A stretch of DNA of 15,035 bases from Polaribacter sp. (GTDB taxonomy: Bacteria > Bacteroidota > Bacteroidia > Flavobacteriales > Flavobacteriaceae), in assembly GCA_029245665.1 (NCBI GenBank), contig JAQWOW010000078.1, positions 1 through 15,035 on the forward strand. Reading direction: 5' to 3'. The notes under the pieces are model-generated. The model searched no databases, was not told the DNA's origin, and worked only from the letters and a program-made list of their open reading frames with translations. Positions 7,725 to 15,035 of this stretch are shown piece by piece (position 1 is the first letter of the stretch; every line of letters starts with the position of its first letter). The position numbers were made by a program, and so were the translations under genes.

Positions 7725-10583
7725 TTATTTTAATTTCTTCTTAACGGCAACTTCTTTATATGCTTCTATTACGTCACCTACTACAATTTCATTATAGTTT
7801 TTAATTTGAAGTCCACAATCATATCCTTTGGCAACTTCTTTCACATCGTCTTTAAAACGTTTTAAAGATAGTAAAGCCCCGTCATGAACTACTATACCAT
7901 CTCTAATAATTCTAATTTGTGAATCTTTAAAGATTTTACCAGACATTACCATACAACCTGCAATGTTACCAACTTTAGATATTTTATAAACCTCTCTAAT
8001 TTCTATATTACCACTCACTTCTTCTTTCATTTCTGGAGACAACATTCCTTCCATGGCGTCTTTTAAGTCGTTGATAGCTGCATAAATAATAGAGTATGTT
8101 CTAATATCTACTTCTTCTCTATCTGCTACGGCTCTTGCATTTCCTTGTGGTCTAACATTAAACCCTACAATAATTGCATCTGAAGCTGATGCTAATAACA
8201 CATCACTTTCTGTAATGGCACCAACACCTTTGTGTAAAATATTTACTTGAATTTCTTCAGTTGATAATTTTTGAAAAGAATCTGTTAAGGCTTCTACAGA
8301 ACCATCTACATCTCCTTTTAGAATAATATTTAGTTCTTTAAAATCTCCTAACGCAATTCTACGTCCTATTTCATCTAAGGTTAATGTTTTCTGAGTTCTC
8401 ACAGATTGCTCACGTTGTAATTGAGATCTTTTTGAAGCAATTTGTTTTGCTTCACGTTCATCATCAAAAACATTGAATTTATCTCCTGCTTGAGGCGCTC
8501 CATCTAAACCTAGGATTGATACTGGTGTTGAGGGTCCTGCCTCTTTTAGATTGTTCCCTTTATCGTCAAACATTGCTCTTACTTTACCACTGTGTTTACC
8601 TGCTAACAAGTAATCTCCAATTTTTAAAGTTCCTGCTTGTACTAATATTGTAGAGACATATCCTCTCCCTTTATCTAATAATGCTTCAACAACCGCACCA
8701 ACAGGATTTTTATTAGGATTTGCTTTCAATTCTAAAATTTCTGCTTCTAATAAAACTTTCTCTAATAATTCTGGTATTCCTTCCCCTGTTTTTGCAGAAA
8801 TATCTTGTGATTGTATATTTCCTCCCCATTCTTCAATTAATAAATTCATTGAAGATAATTGAGTTTTTACATTGTCTGGATTTGCATTTGGCTTATCAAT
8901 TTTGTTGATGGCAAATATAATAGGAACTCCTGCAGCTTGTGCATGAGAAATTGCTTCTTTTGTTTGAGGCATTACATCATCATCTGCTGCCGCAACAATG
9001 ATAACTAAATCTGTTACTTGAGCACCACGAGCTCGCATTGCGGTAAAAGCTTCGTGACCTGGTGTATCTAAAAATGCAATTTTTTGATCTCCAACATTTA
9101 CAGAATATGCACCAATGTGTTGAGTAATTCCACCACTTTCTCCATCAATTACATTTGCTTTTCTAATATAATCTAATAAAGATGTTTTTCCATGATCTAC
9201 ATGACCCATCACCGTAACAATTGGCGCACGAGTTACTAGATCTGCTGGTTTATCAACAACCTCCTCTATGGACTCTTCTACTTCAGCACCAATAAATTCT
9301 ACTTTATGATTGAATTCTTCAGCAACAATAACAAGAGTCTCTGCATCTAAACGTTGGTTCATTGTCACCATCATTCCGAGCATCATACATGATGAAATAA
9401 TATTGGTTACTGGAACATCCATCATAGTCGCTACTTCACTTACCGTAACGAATTCAGTAACTTTTAATATTTTATTGTCTAATGCCTGTGCTTCTAATTC
9501 TGCATCAGAATGCTCTCTATGAGCATCTCTTTTATTTCTACGGTATTTTGCACCTTTCCCTTTAGAAGATTTTCCTTGCAGTTTCTCAAGTGTTTCTCTT
9601 ACTTGCTTTTGAATCTCTGCTTCGGTTGGCTCTTCTTTTTTAACAGCTGCTGGTCTTTGTGCACCTCTTCCTCCTCTAAATGGAGACCTATTGCTGGCTT
9701 GTCCACCTCTAGCATTGCCCTGACCTGGCCTATTATTACCCTGACCTGTTTTGCTATTCGCCCCTGTTGTCCCTGGCTTACTTACAATTCGTTTACGCTT
9801 CTTTTTAGCGTCCGCATTCGGATCTTTTTTAACCTCTGGTTTCTTTTTCTTAGGTCTGTCAAATTGTTTTAAATCAATTTTCTTACCTGTAAAATTTGGT
9901 CCGTCTAATTTTTTATACTGTGTTTTAATTGCTTCTGCATTTTCTGCAGTCACCTCATCTAATTTTTCTTCTGTTTGTAGCCCCTCTTTATTCGTTTTCG
10001 GCTTCTCACCAACCTTAGAAACTTCATCTTCTATTTTAGAAATACCTTTTTTGATTTCTGGTTTTACAGCTGTTGATTTTTCCTCAGTAGGCTTTATAGA
10101 TTCTGATTTTTCATCCGTTTTTTCTTGTGCTGCTTTTGGCTCAACAACGACCTCTTTAGATTTCACTTCTTGAGGTGTGTCTTCAACTTTATCCGTCGGT
10201 TTTTTACCGATAGTATCGATATCTATTTTACCAACAGTTTTGAGTTCTAATTTATCTGCTTTGGCTTTTAAAACTTCCTCCTTCTTTGCTTCTTCTTTCT
10301 GCGCCTCTTCTGCTCTTTGCTTCTCTAATTTAGCTTCAAGCTCTAAACGAATTGCTTCTTTCTCCTTACGTTTTTCTACACCAACTTCTTTAGATGCTGC
10401 TTTTTTATTCGCATCTGTTTCAAAGCCATCTAGTAAAACTTGATAGACATCACCTGAAATTTTAGTAGTAGGTCTCGCTTCTATTTCGTGACCTTTATCC
10501 GCTAAATATTCGACCGCTCTATCAAGAGAAATATTTAATTCTCTTAAAACTTTATTAAGCCTCATTGTTTTGCCTTCAGACAT
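7725..10583 (-). CDS. infB: Translation initiation factor IF-2
   Basis: GTPase that places initiator fMet-tRNA on the 30S subunit and promotes 50S joining. In 952 residues: an IF2 N-terminal domain (about 1-50, RLNKVLRELNISLDRAVEYL); a long Lys/Glu-rich, low-complexity linker (about 60-270); a Gly/Arg/Asn-rich stretch (about 270-310); the second IF2_N region (about 365-430); then the G domain with G1 GHVDHGKT (460-467), G3 DTPGH (506-510), G4 NKID (560-563) and a G5-like SAK. Domains II-IV follow, the last binding fMet-tRNA and ending GDVIEAYKEVAVKKKLK. The length and the charged N-terminal half are normal for Bacteroidota. The ATG at 10583 gives MSEGKTMRLN, matching homologues better than the internal ATG at 10565. 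It is the last gene of the operon, 60 bases after nusA, and is followed at once by a strong terminator. Several plus-strand open frames over the linker are shadows of its biased composition. Confidence 0.98.
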   Translation of the reverse strand: MSEGKTMRLNKVLRELNISLDRAVEYLADKGHEIEARPTTKISGDVYQVLLDGFETDANKKAASKEVGVEKRKEKEAIRLELEAKLEKQRAEEAQKEEAKKEEVLKAKADKLELKTVGKIDIDTIGKKPTDKVEDTPQEVKSKEVVVEPKAAQEKTDEKSESIKPTEEKSTAVKPEIKKGISKIEDEVSKVGEKPKTNKEGLQTEEKLDEVTAENAEAIKTQYKKLDGPNFTGKKIDLKQFDRPKKKKPEVKKDPNADAKKKRKRIVSKPGTTGANSKTGQGNNRPGQGNARGGQASNRSPFRGGRGAQRPAAVKKEEPTEAEIQKQVRETLEKLQGKSSKGKGAKYRRNKRDAHREHSDAELEAQALDNKILKVTEFVTVSEVATMMDVPVTNIISSCMMLGMMVTMNQRLDAETLVIVAEEFNHKVEFIGAEVEESIEEVVDKPADLVTRAPIVTVMGHVDHGKTSLLDYIRKANVIDGESGGITQHIGAYSVNVGDQKIAFLDTPGHEAFTAMRARGAQVTDLVIIVAAADDDVMPQTKEAISHAQAAGVPIIFAINKIDKPNANPDNVKTQLSSMNLLIEEWGGNIQSQDISAKTGEGIPELLEKVLLEAEILELKANPNKNPVGAVVEALLDKGRGYVSTILVQAGTLKIGDYLLAGKHSGKVRAMFDDKGNNLKEAGPSTPVSILGLDGAPQAGDKFNVFDDEREAKQIASKRSQLQREQSVRTQKTLTLDEIGRRIALGDFKELNIILKGDVDGSVEALTDSFQKLSTEEIQVNILHKGVGAITESDVLLASASDAIIVGFNVRPQGNARAVADREEVDIRTYSIIYAAINDLKDAMEGMLSPEMKEEVSGNIEIREVYKISKVGNIAGCMVMSGKIFKDSQIRIIRDGIVVHDGALLSLKRFKDDVKEVAKGYDCGLQIKNYNEIVVGDVIEAYKEVAVKKKLK

Positions 10584-10643
10584 ATATTATTTTTAACTTT
10601 ATAATTGTAAAAATATGCTTTTTACTTTACTTATTTACCATAT

Positions 10644-11900
10644 TTAATCCTCAAATTCTTCTTTCAAAATTCTTTGAACATCCATAATTGTTTCTTCTTC
10701 TAAATCGGTTCTCTTTACCAACTCTGCAACACTTGTTTCCAACACACTTCTGGCTGTATCTAAACCAATCTTTTTGAATTCAGTAATAATCCAATCTTCA
10801 ATCTCGTCTACAAATTCTGTTAACTCTACATCCTCTTCCTCTAGACCTTCCCTTTGAACATCTATTTCATAACCCGTTAACTCACTTGCTAAACGAATAT
10901 TTACACCACCTCTACCAATTGCTTTAGAAACTTCTTCTGGTTTTAAAAGCACACTTACACGTCCTTTTTTACCATTTTTTTCTTCTTCGAATACTTCTAT
11001 TTCCATTGAAGTCACTTTTGCAGGACTTAACGCTCTTGAAATAAATAATTGTTCATTTTTAGTGTAGTTGATAACATCTATATTTTCATTCCCTAATTCA
11101 CGAACAATACCGTGAATTCTTGATCCCTTAACCCCAACACATGCGCCAACAGGGTCTATTCTGTCATCATAAGAATCTACTGCTACCTTTGCTTTTTCTC
11201 CAGGAATTCTGGCAACTCCTTCAACAGTTATCAAACCATCAAAAACTTCTGGAATTTCTTGTTCAAACAATTTATTTAAAAACAATGGTGAAGTTCTAGA
11301 TAATATAATTGCGGGTTTATTTCCTCTTAACTCAACGGTTTTAATAACACCTCTTACAGAATCTCCTTTTCTAAAGAAGTCTGAACGAATTTGTTCGCTC
11401 TTTGGCAAAACAATTTCATTTCCATCATCATCTAACAAAATGATTGCATTGTGACGAATATGGTGAACTTCTGCACTAAACAACTCTCCTTCTAATTCTT
11501 TAAACTGCTTAAAAATATTAGTGCTATCATGTTCATAAATTTTAGAAATTAAATTTTGACGCAAGGCTAAGATTGCTCTTCTTCCTAGATCTATTAATTT
11601 AACTTCTTCAGATACGTCTTCACCAATCTCAAAATCTGGCTCAATTAGTCTTGCTTCAGCAAGTTCAATTTCTTCATTATCGTCTTCAGAAAAACCGTCT
11701 GCGACTACAACTCTATTTCTCCAAATCTCTAAATCCCCTTTGTCCGGATTTATAATAATATCAAAATTATCATCAGACCCAAACTTACGTTTTAATGCAG
11801 ATCTAAAAACTTCTTCTAAAATGGACATTAAGGTTACCCTATCTATGCTCTTGTTGTCTTTAAATTCTGAAAACGAATCAATTAATGCTATATTCTCCAT
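10644..11900 (-). CDS. nusA: Transcription termination/antitermination factor NusA
   Basis: RNA polymerase-binding elongation factor that modulates pausing, intrinsic termination and antitermination. The 418 residues hold the N-terminal polymerase-binding domain (about 1-125, with EEVFRSALKRKFG and a helix LGRRAILALRQNL), an S1 RNA-binding domain (about 135-202, ending KPAIILSRTSP), KH1 with a GVKGSRIHGI loop (256-265) and KH2 with AIGRGGVNIRLASELTG (327-343). The C-terminal about 60 residues are acidic and helical, and the gammaproteobacterial acidic repeats AR1/AR2 are absent, as is usual outside that group. It lies 11 bases downstream of rimP and 60 bases upstream of infB, the conserved order of this operon. 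Confidence 0.97.
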   Translation of the reverse strand: MENIALIDSFSEFKDNKSIDRVTLMSILEEVFRSALKRKFGSDDNFDIIINPDKGDLEIWRNRVVVADGFSEDDNEEIELAEARLIEPDFEIGEDVSEEVKLIDLGRRAILALRQNLISKIYEHDSTNIFKQFKELEGELFSAEVHHIRHNAIILLDDDGNEIVLPKSEQIRSDFFRKGDSVRGVIKTVELRGNKPAIILSRTSPLFLNKLFEQEIPEVFDGLITVEGVARIPGEKAKVAVDSYDDRIDPVGACVGVKGSRIHGIVRELGNENIDVINYTKNEQLFISRALSPAKVTSMEIEVFEEEKNGKKGRVSVLLKPEEVSKAIGRGGVNIRLASELTGYEIDVQREGLEEEDVELTEFVDEIEDWIITEFKKIGLDTARSVLETSVAELVKRTDLEEETIMDVQRILKEEFED

Positions 11901-11911
11901 TACATTTTTGC

Positions 11912-12373
11912 TTAAAATACAATCTTCACTTTTGCTTCTTTAATATCTTTATAGGAAATAATTGCTGCCTTGTTAACAGTAACTTTCCCTTTCCCTATTG
12001 GTTTTGGCTCTCTAGCTTTCCAATTTAAAACAATTTTATCTTCATCTGCCTCTACTAAAGTCCCCTCAAATTCTTGTTCTGAAGTTTTAATTTTTAATAT
12101 TCTGTTGATGTTTTTAATATATTGTCTTTTTACTTTTAGTGGATGAGCAATGTCTGGTGTAGAAACCTCTAAAGAAAAGTCTTCTTCTTCTCTATCAAAA
12201 TTATGCTCTACATTTCTACTAATCCTAATACATTCACTTAAAGGAACTCCATTATCACCATCTACGGTAACCTGAATTTTATTTGTTGTTGATATAGATA
12301 AATCAATTAAATAGAGAGATTCATTGAGAGCTAATGCTTCATTTACTAAATCTAGTACTTTGGTTTGATTCAT
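11912..12373 (-). CDS. rimP: Ribosome maturation factor RimP
   Basis: RimP assists late assembly of the 30S subunit. The 153-residue product shows an N-terminal alpha/beta domain with the segment KIQVTVDGDNGVPLSECI, where homologues carry their conserved Asp/Gly turn, then the RNVEHNFDREEEDFSLEVST helix-strand stretch and the SPD-like PDIAHPLKVKRQY motif. A C-terminal Sm-like beta-barrel follows (EFEGTLVEADEDKIVLNW to the end). The ATG at 12373 is chosen because MNQTKVLDLVNEAL is the family N-terminus. An in-frame ATG at 12424 would prepend 17 residues, but these are the translation of a terminator-like hairpin and its T-run. It is the first gene of the rimP-nusA-infB operon and is read from the promoter near 12451-12480. 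Confidence 0.95.
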   Translation of the reverse strand: MNQTKVLDLVNEALALNESLYLIDLSISTTNKIQVTVDGDNGVPLSECIRISRNVEHNFDREEEDFSLEVSTPDIAHPLKVKRQYIKNINRILKIKTSEQEFEGTLVEADEDKIVLNWKAREPKPIGKGKVTVNKAAIISYKDIKEAKVKIVF

Positions 12374-12374
12374 T

Positions 12375-12431
12375 TTAAATCTTAAAATAAAATATAAAAA
12401 GAGGGGACTTTTGGTCCCCTTCATTTTCCAT
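12375..12431 (-). CDS. Possible 18-codon leader ORF upstream of rimP
   Basis: An ATG at 12431-12429 opens a frame reading MENEGDQKSPLFIFYFKI and stopping with TAA at 12377-12375, one base before the rimP ATG (TAA-A-ATG). It starts about 14 bases after the transcription start expected from the promoter and runs straight through the GGGGAC hairpin. The tight junction with rimP and the overlap with the hairpin fit a leader peptide or coupling ORF. No homologue is known to me, and an 18-codon frame can occur by chance, so this is a candidate only. Confidence 0.25.
   Translation of the reverse strand: MENEGDQKSPLFIFYFKI
12396..12421 (-). terminator. Terminator-like hairpin in the rimP operon leader (possible attenuator)
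   Basis: The stem is AGGGGAC (12402-12408) against GTCCCCT (12414-12420), with a 5-base loop; a G-U pair can extend it. On the minus strand it is followed by CTTTTT, the layout of an intrinsic terminator. No minus-strand gene ends upstream of it, and the rimP promoter lies on its 5' side, so it sits in the leader of rimP-nusA-infB. Its T-run is only about 23 bases from the rimP ATG. The reverse reading lacks a clean T-run, so it is not an obvious plus-strand terminator. Confidence 0.6.
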
Positions 12432-12450
12432 TTATGTGATTTTTTCGGTG

Positions 12451-12480
12451 CAAATATACAAATTGTTTAGGATTTACCAA
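12451..12480 (-). promoter_or_regulatory. Bacteroidota-type promoter for rimP-nusA-infB
   Basis: On the minus strand TTG (12480-12478), a 19-base spacer, then TATATTTG (12458-12451). This is an exact match to the flavobacterial consensus of TTG near -33 and TAnnTTTG near -7 at a normal spacing. Transcription would begin near 12445, giving a leader of about 70 bases before rimP. Confidence 0.75.
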
Positions 12481-12547
12481 ACTAACTTTATGTCCTTTTT
12501 TTTTGTATCTTTAGTTAAGATAATATTGCATTATTAATTTTTAATTT

Positions 12548-13375
12548 ATGAAAAAAATTTTAGTTCCTGTAGACTTTTCTAAACCCTCTGAATACGCCGC
12601 AAGAATAGCGACTAAAATTGCTAAAAAAATAGGTGCTGTAATATATCTTATTCACTTAATAGAAATTCCTTCTGGTGTTGTAGACATGGGGGCTAGTAGT
12701 AAATTTAGTATTCCTGAAAGCATGTTATATCTCAGAAAAACAAAAGAAAAAATAGTAGCTTTTAAAGAAAAAAATTTTCCTAAAGATCTTAAAATCGAAT
12801 ATTTTATTAAAATTAACACCCCCTTTGAAGGGATAAGAAAATGTGCTCACAAAATTGATGCAGATTTAATCGTAATGGGCTCAAAAGGGCATTCTGAATT
12901 TGAAGAGATTATGATTGGTTCTAACACAGAAAAAGTGGTGAGAACTTCTACTGTACCTGTAATTATCATAAAAAAAGATGATAAAAATTTTAAATTAAAA
13001 AATTTAGTTTTTGCCTCTAATTTTAAAAAAGATGATAAAGCTGTTTTTAATAAATTTATTGGTTTTGCAAATCAATTTAAAAGTAAAATTCATCTATTAA
13101 AAATAAATACACCCTCAAATTTTGAAAGTTCACGGGAGGCTACAAAAAAAATAAAGCGCTTTATTAAGAGGTACGAACTACCTAAATACTCTATAAATAT
13201 TTACAATGATACTTCTGTCGAAAAAGGGATTTTAAATTTCTCGAAAGATAATAACTCCGATTTAATCGCATTATGTACACATGGGAGAAGTGGTTTGTCT
13301 CATTTATTTTCTCCAAGTGTCTCAAAAAAATTGTCTAAATTTGCAGCAATACCTATATTAACAATCAAAGGTTAG
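12548..13375 (+). CDS. Tandem-domain universal stress protein (UspA family)
   Basis: A 275-residue protein of two Usp alpha/beta domains, about 1-143 and 149-275. The first opens MKKILVPVDFSKPSEYAARI and ends with an intact ATP-binding motif G-x2-G-x9-G-S (GSKGHSEFEEIMIGS, 111-125), followed by TSTVPVIII. The second opens LKNLVFASNFKKDD and has the corresponding motif in altered form: CTHGRSGLSHLFSPS (243-257), where the first and third glycines are Cys and Pro. This suggests nucleotide binding by domain 1 only. Tandem Usps are common in flavobacteria and are usually linked to stress or starvation, but no partner or signal can be read here. It is divergent from rimP with a 174-base intergenic stretch. 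TATCTTTA at 12506-12513 and TAATATTG at 12521-12528 resemble -7 elements, but neither has a TTG at the right distance. Confidence 0.93.
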   Translation: MKKILVPVDFSKPSEYAARIATKIAKKIGAVIYLIHLIEIPSGVVDMGASSKFSIPESMLYLRKTKEKIVAFKEKNFPKDLKIEYFIKINTPFEGIRKCAHKIDADLIVMGSKGHSEFEEIMIGSNTEKVVRTSTVPVIIIKKDDKNFKLKNLVFASNFKKDDKAVFNKFIGFANQFKSKIHLLKINTPSNFESSREATKKIKRFIKRYELPKYSINIYNDTSVEKGILNFSKDNNSDLIALCTHGRSGLSHLFSPSVSKKLSKFAAIPILTIKG

Positions 13376-13390
13376 GCATTAATTTAGTTT

Positions 13391-13416
13391 TTAAAAAATA
13401 ACAAACTATTTTTTAA
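13391..13416. terminator. A/T-only inverted repeat after the usp gene (weak terminator candidate)
   Basis: TTAAAAAATA, a 6-base loop, then TATTTTTTAA: a perfect 10-bp stem starting 15 bases after the universal stress protein stop. It contains no G or C, so the stem is weak. It may still mark the transcript end because the T-run falls in its 3' arm. Confidence 0.3.
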
Positions 13417-13430
13417 TTACACATACAATA

Positions 13431-13479
13431 GTGGAGGTTAGAAACCACACTTTAAATGCGGGGTGAAGCCAAAAAACCT
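13431..13479 (+). promoter_or_regulatory. Possible structured RNA leader (pseudoknot-like) of the DUF975 gene
   Basis: A patch unusually rich in G and C for this intergenic region, ending 21 bases before the DUF975 gene start. GTGG (13431-13434) can pair with CCAC (13445-13448), enclosing a 10-base loop that begins AGGTT (13435-13439). That loop segment is complementary to AACCT at 13475-13479, so the two pairings together form an H-type pseudoknot. Between them lies GCGGGGTGAAGCC, then an A-run. Alternatively GGTT (13436-13439) may pair locally with AACC (13443-13446). I do not recognise it as a named riboswitch class. Confidence 0.35.
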
Positions 13480-13499
13480 TAACAATAAGAAAATTAATT

Positions 13500-14108
13500 A
13501 TGAATACAGAAAATGTAGTATTAATGAAAATGGCACGAGAAGCGCTAAAAGACAAATGGGGCATTGCTATTGGAACGTTTGTCGTTTACACTTTAATCAT
13601 AATAGCTGTTCAAGTTTCCACTGAATTTTTTCCATTTGCAGGTTTAATCGGTTTGCTAATTTCAGGCCCAATGGCTCTTGGGCTTGCTATATTTTCAATT
13701 AATATTTCTAGAAATCAAGATGCACGATTAGAACAAATATTTGAGGGCTTTAATAATTTTGGAACTTCATTAGGGGCTTATTTATTAATGGCTTTATTTA
13801 TATTATTATGGAGTCTTTTGTTAATTATTCCTGGAATTATTGCAGCATTATCTTATTCCATGACTTTTTATATTCTGGCCGATGATAATTCCATAGGAGC
13901 TATGGATGCTATTAACAAGAGTAAAAAGATGATGTATGGATATAAATGGAAATATTTCTGTCTAAGTCTTCGATTTTTAGCTTGGGCGATACTCTGTATT
14001 CTTACACTAGGGATAGGTTTTCTATGGTTATCTCCCTATGTACAGGTTAGTGTGGCAAAATTTTACGATGATATAAAAGAGAATCAAATCACCGCTCAAA
14101 AAATTTGA
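13500..14108 (+). CDS. DUF975-type integral membrane protein
   Basis: A 202-residue, strongly hydrophobic protein with segments at about 21-40, 45-68, 91-127 (long enough for two passes) and 157-187. The middle and C-terminal text, IIPGIIAALSYSMTFYILADD followed by AMDAINKSKKMMYGYKWKYF and ILTLGIGFLWLSPYVQVSVAKFYDD, is the pattern of the DUF975 family: a PGI turn, a Ser-Lys-rich amphipathic helix with an MxGxKW-like motif, and LTLGIGFLWLxPY. There is no signal peptide; the N-terminus opens with the cytoplasmic helix VVLMKMAREALKDKW, also typical. It lies 124 bases after the universal stress protein gene on the same strand, behind an unusual leader, and is followed by a clear terminator. The function of the family is unknown to me; an envelope role is only an inference from its membrane location. 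Confidence 0.85.
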   Translation: MNTENVVLMKMAREALKDKWGIAIGTFVVYTLIIIAVQVSTEFFPFAGLIGLLISGPMALGLAIFSINISRNQDARLEQIFEGFNNFGTSLGAYLLMALFILLWSLLLIIPGIIAALSYSMTFYILADDNSIGAMDAINKSKKMMYGYKWKYFCLSLRFLAWAILCILTLGIGFLWLSPYVQVSVAKFYDDIKENQITAQKI

Positions 14109-14166
14109 ATTTAAAATAATTTAGCATTCATCTTTTTTAATTCAAACCTCAATATAAGGTCTTAAA

Positions 14167-14192
14167 AAAAAACCTCCAAATGGAGGTTTTTT
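14167..14192. terminator. Bidirectional intrinsic terminator between convergent genes
   Basis: AAAAAACCTCC, loop AAAT, then GGAGGTTTTTT: an 11-bp perfect stem with a T-run on either strand. It lies 58 bases after the DUF975 gene stop and 11 bases after the stop of the opposing aldehyde dehydrogenase, so it can end both transcripts. Confidence 0.9.
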
Positions 14193-14203
14193 ATATTTTC
14201 AAT

Positions 14204-15035
14204 TTATAATAGGTAATCTGTACTAATAAAATTAGACGCTTTTTTATCCAATAAATCTTCTAAAATTGCATTATTGTATGAGGTATCTTTAGAGGCTAGA
14301 AAAGTTCTAATAGAAAAAGATCGCAATGCGTCATGAACACTTAAAGTTGCTACTGCAGAGTCTTTTCTTCCTGTAAAAGGATATACGTCTGGCCCTCTTT
14401 GAGCAGCACTATTTAAATTTACTCTACAGACCAAATTTACCAAAGCGTCTATTAAAGGGGCCAATGTTTTTACTTCGCTTCCAAAAACACTTACTTGTTG
14501 TCCATAATTAGATGCTGCCATATCATCTAAAGGTTCTTGAATGTTTTTAAAAGAAACAACAGGCGTTACGGGTCCGAATTGCTCTTCTTGAAAAACTCTC
14601 ATATCTTTAGAAACGGGATATAAAACTGCTGGGAAAATATAATTTTCTGAGGTTTTACCTCCTTTTTCATTAATTACTTTTGCTCCTTTTGCAGTAGCAT
14701 CGTCAATTAATTCTTGAATATAGTCTGGCTTGCCTGGTTCTGGCAAAGGGGTTAATTTCACACCCTTTTCCCAGGGGTTTCCAAATTTTAAAGCATCTAC
14801 TTTTTCACTAAATCGCTTGTTAAACTTGTCTACTATATGTTCGTGAACATATATAATTTTTAGGGCTGTACATCGTTGTCCGTTAAAAGAAGTAGCTCCA
14901 GAAATACATTCATCAATTGCCAAATCTAAATCTGCATCTGGTAATACAATTGCGGGGTTTTTTGCTTCTAACCCTAACACCAAACGCAATCTATTTTTAA
15001 AAGGATGGTTTGCCTGTATCGCATTTGCAGAAACA
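14204..15035 (-). CDS. GapN-like NADP-dependent glyceraldehyde-3-phosphate dehydrogenase (ALDH superfamily), C-terminal part
   Basis: The frame stays open to the right edge of the window, so the N-terminal part of the gene, including the Rossmann cofactor site, is missing; about 277 residues are visible. The ALDH signatures are present in order: the catalytic glutamate in LGLEAKNPAIV (codon near 14966-14968), the nucleophilic cysteine in FNGQRCTALK (codon 14870-14872), and the EEQFGPVTPVVSF motif typical of the C-terminal catalytic half. PFTGRKDSAVATLSVHDALRSFSIRT near the C-terminus, with QRGPDVYPF before it, matches the non-phosphorylating GAPDH (GapN) branch as found in Bacteroidota, which oxidises glyceraldehyde-3-phosphate directly to 3-phosphoglycerate and makes NADPH. 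Another ALDH substrate cannot be excluded without the N-terminal half. The TTG at 14989 is an internal leucine codon. It converges with the DUF975 gene across a shared terminator. Confidence 0.87.
   Translation of the reverse strand, partial: VSANAIQANHPFKNRLRLVLGLEAKNPAIVLPDADLDLAIDECISGATSFNGQRCTALKIIYVHEHIVDKFNKRFSEKVDALKFGNPWEKGVKLTPLPEPGKPDYIQELIDDATAKGAKVINEKGGKTSENYIFPAVLYPVSKDMRVFQEEQFGPVTPVVSFKNIQEPLDDMAASNYGQQVSVFGSEVKTLAPLIDALVNLVCRVNLNSAAQRGPDVYPFTGRKDSAVATLSVHDALRSFSIRTFLASKDTSYNNAILEDLLDKKASNFISTDYLL

Noticed and set aside
9310..10443. Four plus-strand open frames antisense to infB
   Set aside because: They are shadows of the Lys/Glu-rich infB linker read on the other strand (Ser/Phe/Leu-rich products with no domain), and infB is certain here.
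12374..12424. 170-residue RimP starting at the ATG at 12424
   Set aside because: The extra 17 residues translate a hairpin and T-run and do not resemble RimP; the ATG at 12373 gives the family N-terminus. Noted only as a possible overlapping leader frame.
12503..12528. Promoter for the universal stress protein gene (TTG with TAATATTG)
   Set aside because: Spacing is only 15 bases and the -7 box has a mismatch; TATCTTTA nearby has no TTG at the right distance. Not strong enough to list as a feature.

Overview
The window is strongly AT-rich on both strands and reads as chromosomal housekeeping DNA from a marine-type flavobacterium (Bacteroidota, class Flavobacteriia; Polaribacter/Tenacibaculum-like is my best guess). 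The reasons are the flavobacterial style of LeuS, IF2 (a lysine/glutamate-rich N-terminus beginning MSEGKT) and NusA (short, no C-terminal acidic repeats), start codons without Shine-Dalgarno sequences, and a promoter before rimP that matches the Bacteroidota pattern TTG-N19-TAnnTTTG. I see no phage, transposon, CRISPR, tRNA or rRNA.

Layout. Bases 1-1282 (+) are the 3' part of mfd, which converges almost end to end with a minus-strand pair: a ThiF/MoeB-like E1 enzyme with a C-terminal rhodanese domain, followed by a membrane-anchored MutS-like ATPase (stop and start overlap as TGATG). Upstream of these on the same strand is leuS (4230-7577), a large leucyl-tRNA synthetase. Next is a strong hairpin terminator (7667-7708) that closes the operon rimP-nusA-infB (12373 down to 7725), read from a promoter near 12451-12480. 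Divergent from that promoter is a tandem universal stress protein gene (12548-13375, +), then a DUF975-type membrane protein gene (13500-14108, +) behind an unusual leader. A bidirectional terminator (14167-14192) separates it from the C-terminal part of a minus-strand GapN-like aldehyde dehydrogenase that runs off the right edge.

How the genes work together. rimP, nusA and infB are the classic translation/transcription module: 30S maturation, elongation and antitermination, and initiation. leuS belongs to translation too; mfd couples transcription to repair. The E1/rhodanese and MutS-like genes look translationally coupled, but their joint role is unknown to me.

The most notable feature is inside leuS. 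A complete DUF559 (Vsr/PD-(D/E)XK-like endonuclease) domain with linkers, about 130 residues, is inserted in frame at the start of the CP1 editing domain, between two segments that are nearly adjacent in ordinary LeuRS. The nuclease motif looks partly eroded. This looks like an endonuclease-derived mobile domain fixed in an essential gene. Secondary points are a terminator-like hairpin overlapped by a short ORF in the rimP leader, a possible pseudoknot leader before the DUF975 gene, and an E1 enzyme whose zinc cysteines appear replaced by serines.
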